Shown here in pieces: positions 23,128 to 32,630 of a stretch of DNA of 64,000 bases. The number at the start of each line of letters is the position of its first letter. The stretch's first letter is position 1. The notes beneath the pieces were generated by a model, which saw only the letters and a program-made list of their open reading frames with translations, did no database searches and was not told the origin of the DNA. The translations under genes were made by a program, and so were the position numbers. The stretch is from positions 16,616,735-16,680,734 of the forward strand of contig NC_057769.1 of the NCBI RefSeq assembly GCF_010389155.1, in the 5' to 3' direction. Source of the stretch: Erigeron canadensis (lineage: Eukaryota; Streptophyta; Magnoliopsida; Asterales; Asteraceae).

Positions 23128-24183
23128 TGTTATGTCCCAGAGGTGTAACAATATACCAAGGTATAATGTACACAAGTAGTTGTAGAGGGGGGGGGGGTGA
23201 ATACAACTGCTTCATTTTTCCTATACTTTCTTTTATAAAAGGGTTTTAATTGATCCAATAAGTATATTAAACAATGTGAGTTATAAGAATCAATAAAACA
23301 GTAAAGCAGAAAATAAACATTCTTAGGCACTGATTGCGTTTTTCAAATGTAATCCTTTATTAAGAAATAATCTATACAGAGAATTATAGGGTTGTTGCGG
23401 AAACAAGATAACCTACAATATCTAAACAACCCTATGAATTGACAAACAACAATCGAATAAGTTCTTTCTCAAGAGAAGCAACCCAAGCTGACTTCTCACA
23501 GATGAGGCTGTGTATAAGAGCAAAGAGAACTTTTTGTGAAGAATGATTCAAAGGAATGTCACATATATGCCTTCAAGGATTGTAGCTTTTATAGGCGAAA
23601 GCTTCAAATTCACTTGGTGTCCAAATAAGCCACGTCTTCAATTATGGTTGGATGATCAGGGAATATTGGAACGTGCCTTCATCGTACTTGTGGTCCCCAA
23701 AACCTGCAGCACGTCATTTTGATCGTCCAATGAGAGTATGGACATGCATATGTAAGTAAACCACCAACCCAGATTCTAGGAACCTTCCTAGTCACGTCAT
23801 ACGTCCTTATCAATAAATCTAGGTTGTAATCTTCACTGATTGTTTAGACACAGATTGCTCGTTTGTCAAGAACAAATCTGTCTAAGTGTTTCCAAGCTGA
23901 CTGCTAATCCCAAGCTGTCTTCCACCAAGAACTTGATCTTCTATCTTCAATCCTCCTCTTTGATTTGGACTGAATGTTATAACCATTTGATGCAGCTTGA
24001 ACAACACTTGCTTCCATAAGATAAACAATTACAATATATGAAGCATGATCTGAGTCAGTTACAGATCGCAAGTTGTGTCAGCTTAGTCTGACCCAGATCA
24101 AATTATAAGAACCAAAAGATTACTAAGTGTTTATATATCAGATTTGTCATCACCAAATTTACAAATAGCATTGGGACTCAACA
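23128..24183 (-). repeat. Element 2 LTR (5' LTR in element sense)
   Basis: A 1,056-bp repeat. The sense strand has a TATA box CCTATAAAAGC at 23585-23595, the likely U3 promoter for the genomic RNA. The U3 contains GTCAG/CTGAC and GATCTG/CAGATC inverted pairs near 24060-24095. Confidence 0.95.
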
Positions 24184-24188
24184 TAGTC

Positions 24189-24925
24189 GATATATTAAAA
24201 TAATCATAATCTTACTCATAGCAAAATTCAACTTTTTATCTAAAAGCTTATAAAAAGATATAATCGTAAATCTTAAGTATACACCATTAATGAGCTACTT
24301 TCAAAACTATATCAAAATAATCAAAGTCAATATATGAAAGTAATCGGAAACCTACTCATAGCAAATTTAGGCTTTATATCTAAAAGGTTATAGAAAAATA
24401 TAATCGTAAATCATAAGAGTTAATATAGGTTACAAATACTAAATTTAATATATAGTATTTAGACTAGTTAAGTCATATATCATAACTAAAACAATACGAA
24501 AGCTAAAGAAGAAACATACGAAAATTAACTACATATAAATATTGATTCCAGTTTACCTTTTTTTTTCAACTTTAGTTAAATAAAAAATTTTCAGTTTCTT
24601 ATATTCTAAAAGTGTAAACTATATAATTTGAAAAATACAAACAAATTCATCAACAAAAACCATCCCGAACATTTTGATTTTTCTTCGGGTTGTTCCAAGA
24701 TGAACTAATGTGGTCATATTTTTTGTTGTTGAATAAAAAGTCATAACGAACCTCAAACTAAATTAAAAGAAATAATAATAACAATAACATAAGAATTCAA
24801 TGTTAAAAATTAATAATAATGATTAATTATGTGCAAAGTATATAAAAAGAAAAACCCTTTTGTAGTTGATCGTAACTTCTTTTTTTATTGTCGTACGTGA
24901 GTTATACTATAGATTACTAATAAAA
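24189..24925. repeat. AT-rich spacer with tandem duplication
   Basis: About 24195-24315 and 24316-24430 are diverged copies of one unit of about 120 bp; both carry ACTCATAGCAAA, TATCTAAAAG and ATATAATCGTAAATC. A further partial copy lies left of element 2 at 11107-11155. The rest, to 24925, shows no gene. Confidence 0.7.
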
Positions 24926-25265
24926 CCAAAAAGTGTAAGTTAATTATTTTTAAATTGGGTGAAATTGTAAATTGGTGATGGAAAACCAAAAAGTGTAAAT
25001 TAATTATTTTTAAGTGTAAATAGGTGATGAGAAACCAAAAAGTATAATTATTTATTTTTAAATTGGGTTAAAGTGTAAGTTGGTTATGGAAAATCAAAAA
25101 GTGTAAGTTAATTTTTTTTAATTTGGTTGTTCTCAAAAAAAAAAAATTTTAATTGGGTTAAAGTGTAAATTGGTGATGATAAACCAAAAAGTGTAAATTA
25201 ATTATTTTAGATTGGGGTTAAAGTGTAAATTGGTGATGGAAAACCAAAAAGTGTAAATTAATTTA
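24926..25265. repeat. Minisatellite of about 60-bp units
   Basis: Five to six diverged tandem copies, each containing AAACCAAAAAGTGTAA, TTAATTATTTTTAA, ATTGGGTTAAAGTGTAA and TTGGTGATGG. Noncoding. Confidence 0.85.
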
Positions 25266-25631
25266 GATTAATATTTTAAAATTAGAGGATTAATAAGGAT
25301 GGGGGATTAGACTAAAGGAAGAGGATTAGAGATGTCAAGTGTACCCTCAACCCCCTCTTTTAGTTATATTATAGATATAGATTCCAATAGTAAATGCATG
25401 TACACTAATTTGTATGTATTATATATTTTGTATTTATTTAATTATTTAGTTTAATAATAATAGCTAATAATAGTCGGTCCAGCTGGTTAAAGACATTCAT
25501 GTAGGAACCATTTAAATTGATAATATCATTAGAACTTTTAAATTATAACTTGATATTCATATGCAAATGGTATATGTGAACATATCCGTTCACATATGAA
25601 CTATCAAGTTATAATTAAAATTACATATGTG
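25266..25631. repeat. Spacer ending in a palindrome beside element 5
   Basis: Mostly featureless AT-rich DNA. About 25538-25617 is an imperfect palindrome: outer arms TTATAACTTGATA and TATCAAGTTATAA, inner arms TATGTGAAC and GTTCACATA. Element 5 inserted about 20 bp beyond it. Confidence 0.75.
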
Positions 25632-25636
25632 AATAT

Positions 25637-27077
25637 TGATGGGTGTATGTTTTTTATTTATTTCCTAGTCTTTAAAATTTATGTTGTACAAGTAACTATC
25701 TAAACTAACACACACTTTAACGAGCAGCGAACCCGGTCAGTTGAGTATAGCCTAGTGGCAAATTACAGGATCGTTCGCAGGGACGCGTTGCGTTACCTAA
25801 TCTAGTAGTACGTGTAATTCTAGTTTGTTTGGGGGTTTGTCACTAACTCCTAATAAACTAATTTTTAGCAATTAAATAAGAAAATATAACCAAATGTTTT
25901 GCAGCAAAAGGCTACTCTGAAAATAGTTTTGAAAGGACGAATATCAGTAATTAAATTAAAATACTTGTTTGGCATCTCCGATCTCATGGTACGACCAAAT
26001 ACTATCCTACTGGTTTGTTAGCCTGTTGGAAACTTAATCACGGTTCAGATTCTCGTTAGATTCACTTTACCTAAGTAGTAATGCTGTCGCTAGACTCACA
26101 CTACCCTTTAAAACAAATTCTCGCTAGATTCATTGTTTTAAGTATTATGACCTAAAGTTTGTGTTACTAATTCATCTTTTAATTACCCGGCTCTTAAGCC
26201 ATGACCAGATATAATTCCCTCCGGTGACCACAGTGCTCGTTTCCAAGTCAAAGGATCGCGTCTGGTATTGTTAAGCTTCATGTTCAATTCACCCTAGTTA
26301 CTATGGTTCTGGATCCCTCGGTTACAAGTGAATCACTTTTTACTTCTAGTTATAGACCGACTAGTAAAACAATAAGCGTCTACATGATCACATTGATCCA
26401 AACAAGTATTCAGCCTACTAGCCTAGCATTATTAAAGGAATAACAAAGTCTGAGAATATAAAAGACATTGTTCAATAACAAAGAGTAAATAAAGATGAAA
26501 GATCTAGACCAAGAGTGAAGATCGAAAGGTGTTTAGATGCTCCAAAACCTCCTTGGAATCTGCAATTTCGATCTAGGGTTATTCCTGGGCGGCTAGGGCT
26601 GCTGAATCGGCTCTCTCTTAGGGTATTGAGGGTTAGTTCGACTTAAATAGGTGTTTAAGTCGGTTACTGATCTGGGCCGACCAGCGGCGCTGGTGGGCCT
26701 GCCAGCGGCACTGGCTAATGGGCTAGTGGCGCTGGTGATACTTCGAGCGGCCGCTGGTGAAGCTTCGAGTGGCGCTTGTGGTCTGGAGAGCGTTCGCTGG
26801 TGAGCACCAGCGGCGCTGTGTATGTGTCCAGCGGCGCCGGTGGCTGCTGTCTTGCACTTAAGTCTTCGTTTGGCTCCCGAACCACTTCCTTGTGTCTTGT
26901 AACTTCATAGGCTTCCTTCTTGAGTCAGTTGATGTCATTTACCCTCTCTCGCATCTTCCGGGAACCTGCACAAACATATCATTCATTAAGTATCGATAGT
27001 TCCGGAATATTAACTCATTTAAGCATAGAAATGAAGCCTTTGTTTAGGGGTTTTTATCACAAAATGGACGCTCATCA
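25637..27077 (-). repeat. Element 5 LTR (3' LTR in element sense)
   Basis: A 1,441-bp copy. Relative to the right LTR it lacks about 176 bp after CGACTAGT (near 26360) but has about 54 extra bp in the palindrome-rich section near 26695-26750. Confidence 0.95.
26684..26842. repeat. GC palindrome cluster in element 5 LTR
   Basis: Several copies and half-copies of ACCAGCGGCGCTGGT and variants (GAGCGGCCGCTGGT, AGTGGCGCTTG) separated by 10-20 bp. The matching cluster in the other LTR is at 33838-33965. Confidence 0.85.
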
Positions 27078-27092
27078 TATACCCCCACACTT
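27078..27092 (-). promoter_or_regulatory. Element 5 polypurine tract
   Basis: The sense strand reads AAGTGTGGGGGTATA immediately before the 3' LTR start TGATGAG. Confidence 0.85.
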
Positions 27093-29408
27093 AAGCTTTT
27101 GCTTGTCCTCAAGCAAAATTGTCCCAGAAAAATAAATCAATTGATGAGTGGACATTTTAAGTGTAAAAGTGATCTACTATATCGAATTCATTCAAAGGAT
27201 AGTCATGCAAAATGATTGGAGAAAGCTTTAGACAAAATCAGTAAGCTATAGCTAGAGGCTAGATAATCAGTCAATCAAAACTAAAAGCTAACTTTTTATT
27301 TGTGTTAATGCCTCTAAAACAGTTCTATATTTCCACATGTCTCACAGCTCAATCTTACTACCTTTTGCAGACTAGTTAAGCACTTAATTCAAGTTTGTTT
27401 AGCAATCAGAACTACTAGCTACTAGCAAGGCGTTTATATTTCAAAAGTGTATGTACTCGTGAGTCACTACTTAGATTACTCCTACACTACAGTCATGTTT
27501 GCTAGCTAGATACAAAAGCAGTCATACAATATTATCATCTTTAATAGTTGAGACAGTGGTGACAGGTCGGTGATTCCTCACTCGCAAAGCGACATAACTC
27601 AACTAAAAGTTCTACATCAAGACAACGGTGACAGGTCGGTGGTTCCTCACGCGCAGAGCGACATAACTTGATGCATTTTTATTGATTTTATCGTTAATAG
27701 TTCTTTGAACTTTTATTTAATCTACTGATTGCCTTTTCTTTTGGATTTACTACATTATTCACGCAATAGACATTATCAGAGATCCCAGATGACTCATAAT
27801 CCTACTCCGCATGCAACTAGTTCACATTAAATAGTGTAAGATTTAAGGTAAACCATACATCTAAATGAGTTCCTACACAAGCACGTAAATTAAGTCCAAT
27901 TTATACACCTATGCTAATGACTAGAAAGCTCTAAATTGCTAGGTATATTAAAGTCCAGTTAAATGTGCTATGGCAAACATAATTGCATACAGTTTCAGTC
28001 TAAGCTCTAATTCAGTTGGAAGCATGAACAACCACAAATCTGTAGTTAAGCTAACAATTCTAACTAACTGTTCATCTTACCAAGCTAATGTTGCTTAATT
28101 ATCATCATCTTTTGTCTACTTGCAAAGCTTATAATCTCAAAATATGTTGTAGAAAACTCGTTTAAAATCAAACAATTTGACCAAGGGTTTTTCCTATTCC
28201 ATCCCCCCACACTTAAATTGTACAACGCCCTCGTTGTGCTAGTCATAGAATACAAAGGGTAATAGGAAAAACACGTGAAATTTAAAGTAAAAGGATTAAC
28301 GAAACTTCCCGGGTCTAAAATTGCATGATAATTTGTTGAAGATGGCATTTGTATGGAGAGAGTTGACCATGATGAGCTTCTTGATAACTTCAATCGTCTC
28401 CATTTGATGGCGATCCATGGTTGCTTCTCCATCTTCTTTTCTTCTTGGTATTTTCTGATTTTTTAATTTTTTTTGGATTTTTGGGTTTTTCTGATTTTTT
28501 TGTATTTTTGGTGATCTGGTGCGCAAAACGGAGTTGTAAACGACGCTGATTGGCGGAAAATGGTTTTGGTGGTGGTGCCAGCGGCGCTGGTGAGATACCC
28601 AGCGGCGTTGGTGGGTGATTTGAGCTGGTAGCAGCGCTCGTAGAGTGGGTAGCGGCGCTCGTGGCTCCTGTACTTGTTCCGCAATCTGATTTCTTCAGCG
28701 ATTTGATGCACGAACTCCCCCACACTTAGCTTTTGGCCAAGTGCATGGTTTCCTTCAGACTACAAAGCAAAATACTTCTGCACACTTTGATCAATTTATC
28801 AAAAATGGAAAATACAAGCTATAACAAAATGAAAAATAGAAACATAAAACACAATTGCAATAAGTTACTTGTTCCTTCGATCCTTGAAAGCTTGCATCTG
28901 TGATACTTTCAACATTTTCATATCATATCACAAACGATAAAGTTTAAAACAATCACTTAGTTGCAATTAGTCACAATTCCTAAAAATGAAAAATAAAAAA
29001 AAAAAATTACTGCTTGGGTTGCCTCCCAAGAAGCGCTAAGTTTACTAGTCTTCAGCCGGACTCGGTTTTGGAACTAGGTTGAGGAGTACGGGTTAGGCCT
29101 AGGGCCGGCACCGTTGGTGTTTGTTCGAAGTGACTTATAGCTTCTTTGACGTTGACTCCTTTCTTCTCCTCCAAGCTTTCTGAGTTCCTTCTTGCTTCCG
29201 TAGCTTCATTCATCTCCACATCGATCTGCTTTTCAACTCCAGGTTGATTTGATTTAACATGGGCTTAGGATCGCAAAATTCGAGATTCCAGTTGGTGCCA
29301 GCGGCGCTGGTAGGGTTTGAGCGGCGCTGGTTGTTGTCCTGAAGGGTTCCAGCGGCACTGGTGGTCTCCCAGCGGCGCTGGTGGTCGCCTGTAGGCATGC
29401 CAGCGACG
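27093..29408. other. Element 5 noncoding 3' interior with hairpin-plus-purine modules
   Basis: No enzyme coding seen. In sense orientation AAGTGTGGGGG-type tracts occur three times, at about 28717, 28204 and 27081. Hairpins TTGCTTGtcctCAAGCAA (about 27099-27117) and ACAACGccctCGTTGT (28222-28237) precede two of them, and TTGGCCAA the third. A further hairpin CTTGGGttgcctCCCAAG lies at 29013-29030. Palindrome clusters of the ACCAGCG type lie at 28570-28660 and 29296-29437. Confidence 0.7.
27549..27671. repeat. Direct repeat pair in element 5
   Basis: Two copies of about 53 bp, at 27549-27603 and 27619-27671, share GGTGACAGGTCGGTG, TTCCTCAC and AGCGACATAACT. Noncoding; function unknown. Confidence 0.8.
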
Positions 29409-30728
29409 CTAGTTGTTGCCCAGCGGCACTGGTTGCTTCGTTTCAGCTTCCGACTTTGCTTGCTTGTATAATTCGGCTTCTTCCGTGAATGTTAGCTTTT
29501 CTATTGCTGCTATGATTTCTTCTGGAGATGAGTCGTACACATTTATTCGAGCTCTTTCCAATTCTTCTTTTTCTTTTACGAATAGACTGAGATAAAAAGC
29601 TTCTACTTTAGCAACGTCATCAATTGCACCAGGCGGACACATGTCTACGAGTGCTTCCATCCTTTTCCATGCTTCGCCCATTCTTTCTTCTTTTCTCTGT
29701 TCGAATTTCTTCACGGCAAACACTGGTTGGAGTTCTTTAACGACTTCTTCCTTTTCCTCTAAACTCACCCTCCTATACTTTTCTTCGTTTAGGATATCTA
29801 ATTGCTCCTCCGCTGACATAATAAGAAAATCTCCTCCTGCTGCCTCATCTAAGAGGTATTTTTCCATTTCTCCCACTCCATAGTAAAAGCAGTCAACTAC
29901 GTCATCATTCCCTACTTCCATACTCAGGCATTCTGCTTTAATTATATTCAATTTGCTATCTAAGTCAGATACTTTGACCACATTTTTCCCGTCAGACAGT
30001 GTTATTTCTCTTTTGAGTACATGGACGGTTACATCGGCAATATGGAAAAATGGTCGACCTAGGTTTATAGGTGTATCTATTCCATCAATTGAATCAAGTA
30101 CAACAAACTCGGTCCAGAATTCTAAGTCTTTAACCCTGACAAGGACTTGTTCGACAATCCCCTTGGGTTGTCGGTAAGTCTGATCGGCTAACCTAATACT
30201 CATATTGGCGGGTTTTAGCGAACCTAGGGTAAGTTTTTCAAAAACAGCAGTAGGCATTACATTAATACTTGACCCTAAATCAGCTAATGCACTAGAAAAA
30301 TATTCATCATTAATAGTGCAAGGGATAAGAAAACTTCCCGGATCCTCGTTTGCTTGCGGTGTCCGCTTTTCATCATTTTGCGTGTTGGGATTCTGAAATT
30401 TTTCACTTCTGCCCGAATTGTCTCCATCCTCCATTTTGCATTTGGATGCGAACTGGGTACCTAAGTCTCCGTCTGAAATCGAAATTGGGCCTGAATCTGA
30501 ACTGCAGGGTTCACCAGCGGCGCTGGTGGTGTGCAAGCGGCACTGGTGGTCTGCCTGGGGGCTTCCAGCGGCGCTGGTTGTTACCTGAAGGGCTACCAGC
30601 TGCGCTGGTGTGTGATTCCAGCGGCGCTGGGTGGTTCTCGACAGATTCCAGAATTGCCTTTTTGTCCGTTTCGCTTCCATTTTGCCTCCGTATGCCCTGT
30701 ACCTGAGTGGAACTTTCACAAGAATCAT
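29409..30728 (-). CDS. Element 5 protease-containing frame
   Basis: An open frame of 439 codons overlaps the end of gag by about 218 bp, in the +1 frame relative to it. Residues 40-72 are encoded by the palindrome repeats (TSAAG, QRRW). An Athila-type retropepsin follows: DPGSFLIPCTIN, then LADLGSSINVMP with the likely catalytic Asp at residue 150, IRLADQTYRQPKG and LGRPFFHIADV. The remaining 200 residues are Glu/Lys-rich and stop without entering an RT domain. The M at 30728 is only the first possible start; expression as a Gag fusion by frameshift, or an indel in a once continuous gag-pro, is more likely. Confidence 0.8.
   Translation of the reverse strand: MILVKVPLRYRAYGGKMEAKRTKRQFWNLSRTTQRRWNHTPAQLVALQVTTSAAGSPQADHQCRLHTTSAAGEPCSSDSGPISISDGDLGTQFASKCKMEDGDNSGRSEKFQNPNTQNDEKRTPQANEDPGSFLIPCTINDEYFSSALADLGSSINVMPTAVFEKLTLGSLKPANMSIRLADQTYRQPKGIVEQVLVRVKDLEFWTEFVVLDSIDGIDTPINLGRPFFHIADVTVHVLKREITLSDGKNVVKVSDLDSKLNIIKAECLSMEVGNDDVVDCFYYGVGEMEKYLLDEAAGGDFLIMSAEEQLDILNEEKYRRVSLEEKEEVVKELQPVFAVKKFEQRKEERMGEAWKRMEALVDMCPPGAIDDVAKVEAFYLSLFVKEKEELERARINVYDSSPEEIIAAIEKLTFTEEAELYKQAKSEAETKQPVPLGNN
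30511..30633. repeat. GC palindrome cluster inside the gag/protease overlap
   Basis: Five to six copies of the ACCAGCGGCGCTGGT family, about 25-30 bp apart. They are read as TSAAG or QRRW depending on frame, in both overlapping ORFs. Confidence 0.85.
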
Positions 30729-32313
30729 TAGAAATCACAGTGGAGTCATTACCTTCGGTGAACACGGCGTTCACATTCTCATTTTGTCCGATCGGGGGTT
30801 GGTACTTTTGACTCGGATTAGGGTTTGAGGGAGGATTCATCCTTGGATTACTTGGGAGAACACCATTTTCCTTCCTTGCATTTAATGCCATCATCTTTTC
30901 CAGTTTCTTCTCCAATCCAAGAATCGCGGATTGTTGGTCTCTTGTCACCGTATCTACCTTGTGGTCGAGATTACTAATCTTCTCATCCAAAAACCTTGTA
31001 TATTTGTCAAGTGAATCATGCCTTTTGTCATTCATGTCTATGTACTTTTCCATCATGTTTGTGAGCTTGACAATAGGGTCCTCCTTGACTTCATTTTCTG
31101 CTTTTGGTTGCTCCGGTTGACCGTTACTCCTTTGCCACCTATTTTGAAAAGAACCAAAATTATTTCTAGAATAATTTGCATTATAATTAGAATTACCGGG
31201 ATTTCTTTGAAATAGTCCTCGTTGAAAGCCTCCTCGGTATTGATTCTGGACAAAATTGACTTGCTCGGTGGTTTCTTCTTCACAATCTTCGGTATAGTGC
31301 ATCTCCCCGCATTTGTTGCACCCGTGTGCAATCATCTTGAGGTCCTTATCCATAATGTTCAACCTGTCTTCAAAAGTAGAAAAACGGTTAGATAAAGCTT
31401 TAAGTTCACGGATTACCTCATCATCGGGGTTGCTCTCGATGCTAGCCACGGTCCTTCTCGACTTTTTATCCCGATCCTTGTCATCTACATCTCGAGCTAA
31501 GCTTGCTTGCACCATATCTTCCATCATCTTGTACGCGGCATTAGTAGTCTTGTACAAAAAGTTACTACCTCCGGCTAGGTCCAAATCCTTTTGGGAACTC
31601 TTCGTTAAACCATAGAAAAAGATTTCCATGATCTCATCCTTGCTAAGTCCATTCCCGTGACAGTTTCTGATCATCTCCCTAAGCCTTTTCCATGCAACAA
31701 CTAGTGATTCTCCTTCGTCTTGCTTGAAAGCTTTGATGTCTCGAAGCATTTTCCTAGCTAAACTCGGGGGAAAGAATCGCGAAACAAGCTCCTCGCGAAG
31801 TTGATTCCATGTGGTGATGGTACCTTCATCGAGCTCATCGAACCAAGCACGCACCTCTCCGGTGAGAGACGACGGAAACAAGCTAAGTTGCACATCGTCA
31901 TCGGTGACGTTTCCTCCATATTTGAACATTTTGCATAGGCTAGTGAACTTGCTTACATGCTTGTGAGGGTCGGAATTAGCTCGGCCGTCGAACTGGTTAT
32001 CCTGAATTAACTTAAGGTGGTGTCCTTTGACTGAAAATGAATCTCCTAGGTTAGGTAAAACTATAGCGGATCCCGGCGTCGGTGCTACAGCTCTTGTCCT
32101 TTCCATCATCGGACGGTCGAAATCGTCAATTACACCTCTAGGTGAGTTTGGTTGAGACATGGTTTCGGTTGTTCCTACTGAGTTTTCTAGGTTGAAAAGG
32201 TGTTCTAAATTCCCTACGGGGGTTGAGTTGGATCTGTAAAGTCTCTTCCTTCGTCTGAGTCTACTTAGGCTCGTCAAACTACGTCTTATGACCGTTCCGG
32301 ATCTCAAACGCAT
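30511..32313 (-). CDS. gag: Element 5 Gag (Athila-like)
   Basis: Uninterrupted 600-codon frame from ATG 32313 (MRLRSGTVIRR). Residues about 140-225 are a typical retrotransposon Gag domain: VQLSLFPSSLTGEVRAWFDE, WNQLREELVSRFFPP and LREMIRNCHGNGLSKDEIME. A CCHC-like knuckle CNKCGEMHYTEDC at residues 332-344 has the shortened C-X2-C-X3-H-X4-C spacing seen in Athila-type elements. A Gln/Asn-rich stretch (RGGFQRGLFQRN) and a predicted coiled coil (KISNLDHKVDTVTRDQQ) follow. The C-terminus runs into the palindrome repeats and stops. It is the only long gene in the window that looks intact. Confidence 0.88.
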   Translation of the reverse strand: MRLRSGTVIRRSLTSLSRLRRRKRLYRSNSTPVGNLEHLFNLENSVGTTETMSQPNSPRGVIDDFDRPMMERTRAVAPTPGSAIVLPNLGDSFSVKGHHLKLIQDNQFDGRANSDPHKHVSKFTSLCKMFKYGGNVTDDDVQLSLFPSSLTGEVRAWFDELDEGTITTWNQLREELVSRFFPPSLARKMLRDIKAFKQDEGESLVVAWKRLREMIRNCHGNGLSKDEIMEIFFYGLTKSSQKDLDLAGGSNFLYKTTNAAYKMMEDMVQASLARDVDDKDRDKKSRRTVASIESNPDDEVIRELKALSNRFSTFEDRLNIMDKDLKMIAHGCNKCGEMHYTEDCEEETTEQVNFVQNQYRGGFQRGLFQRNPGNSNYNANYSRNNFGSFQNRWQRSNGQPEQPKAENEVKEDPIVKLTNMMEKYIDMNDKRHDSLDKYTRFLDEKISNLDHKVDTVTRDQQSAILGLEKKLEKMMALNARKENGVLPSNPRMNPPSNPNPSQKYQPPIGQNENVNAVFTEGNDSTVISNDSCESSTQVQGIRRQNGSETDKKAILESVENHPAPLESHTSAAGSPSGNNQRRWKPPGRPPVPLAHHQRRW

Positions 32314-32604
32314 GAACCACCTAAATATCCTGCAAAACTCAAGAAAAAGATCAACGCAACAATTTAATTCTAAAAATTGAAAAACTACACTAACTAACTA
32401 GCTAGAAGTGAAAAACACAAATATTTTTGGATTTTTAAATTTTTAAAACAAAAATTAAAATGCAACTAATTATGTTAAACCTAATTTTGACCTAATTATC
32501 TACTTAACCTAATTTGACCTAATATGAAATGCTAAAAAGTAACTACTTCGTGCCGAAATACAAAATAGGGTCGAACTACACTACTAAACTAAGAATGCGT
32601 CGCG

Positions 32605-32622
32605 TCCCCGGCAACGGCGCCA
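32605..32622 (-). promoter_or_regulatory. Element 5 primer binding site (tRNA-Asp)
   Basis: The sense strand reads TGGCGCCGTTGCCGGGGA, complementary to the 3' end of plant tRNA-Asp, eight bases inside the 5' LTR. This primer is characteristic of Athila-type elements. Confidence 0.9.
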
Positions 32623-32630
32623 AAAAGACC

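Larger units (their letters stand above)
11156..24183 (-). mobile_element. Element 2: full-length Sirevirus-like copia retrotransposon
   Basis: A 13.0-kb element with LTRs at 11156-12209 and 23128-24183, both TG...CA, and target duplication TAGTC at 11151-11155 and 24184-24188. The minus strand is sense. Order: 5' LTR, tRNA-iMet PBS, gag (23058-20614), pol (20600-17341), a spacer with a promoter-like region, the 3' ORF (16835-12508), a PPT of the Sirevirus form and the 3' LTR. Gag has a CCHC knuckle. Pol shows PR, IN, RT (YVDD) and RNase H in copia order. All three frames contain stops, so this copy cannot make intact proteins without suppression or repair. It inserted into a short tandem repeat. 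Confidence 0.97.

Noticed and set aside
29409..30706. Plus-strand frames opposite element 5 gag and protease
   Set aside because: They are shadows of the real minus-strand genes, which carry the Gag and protease motifs.
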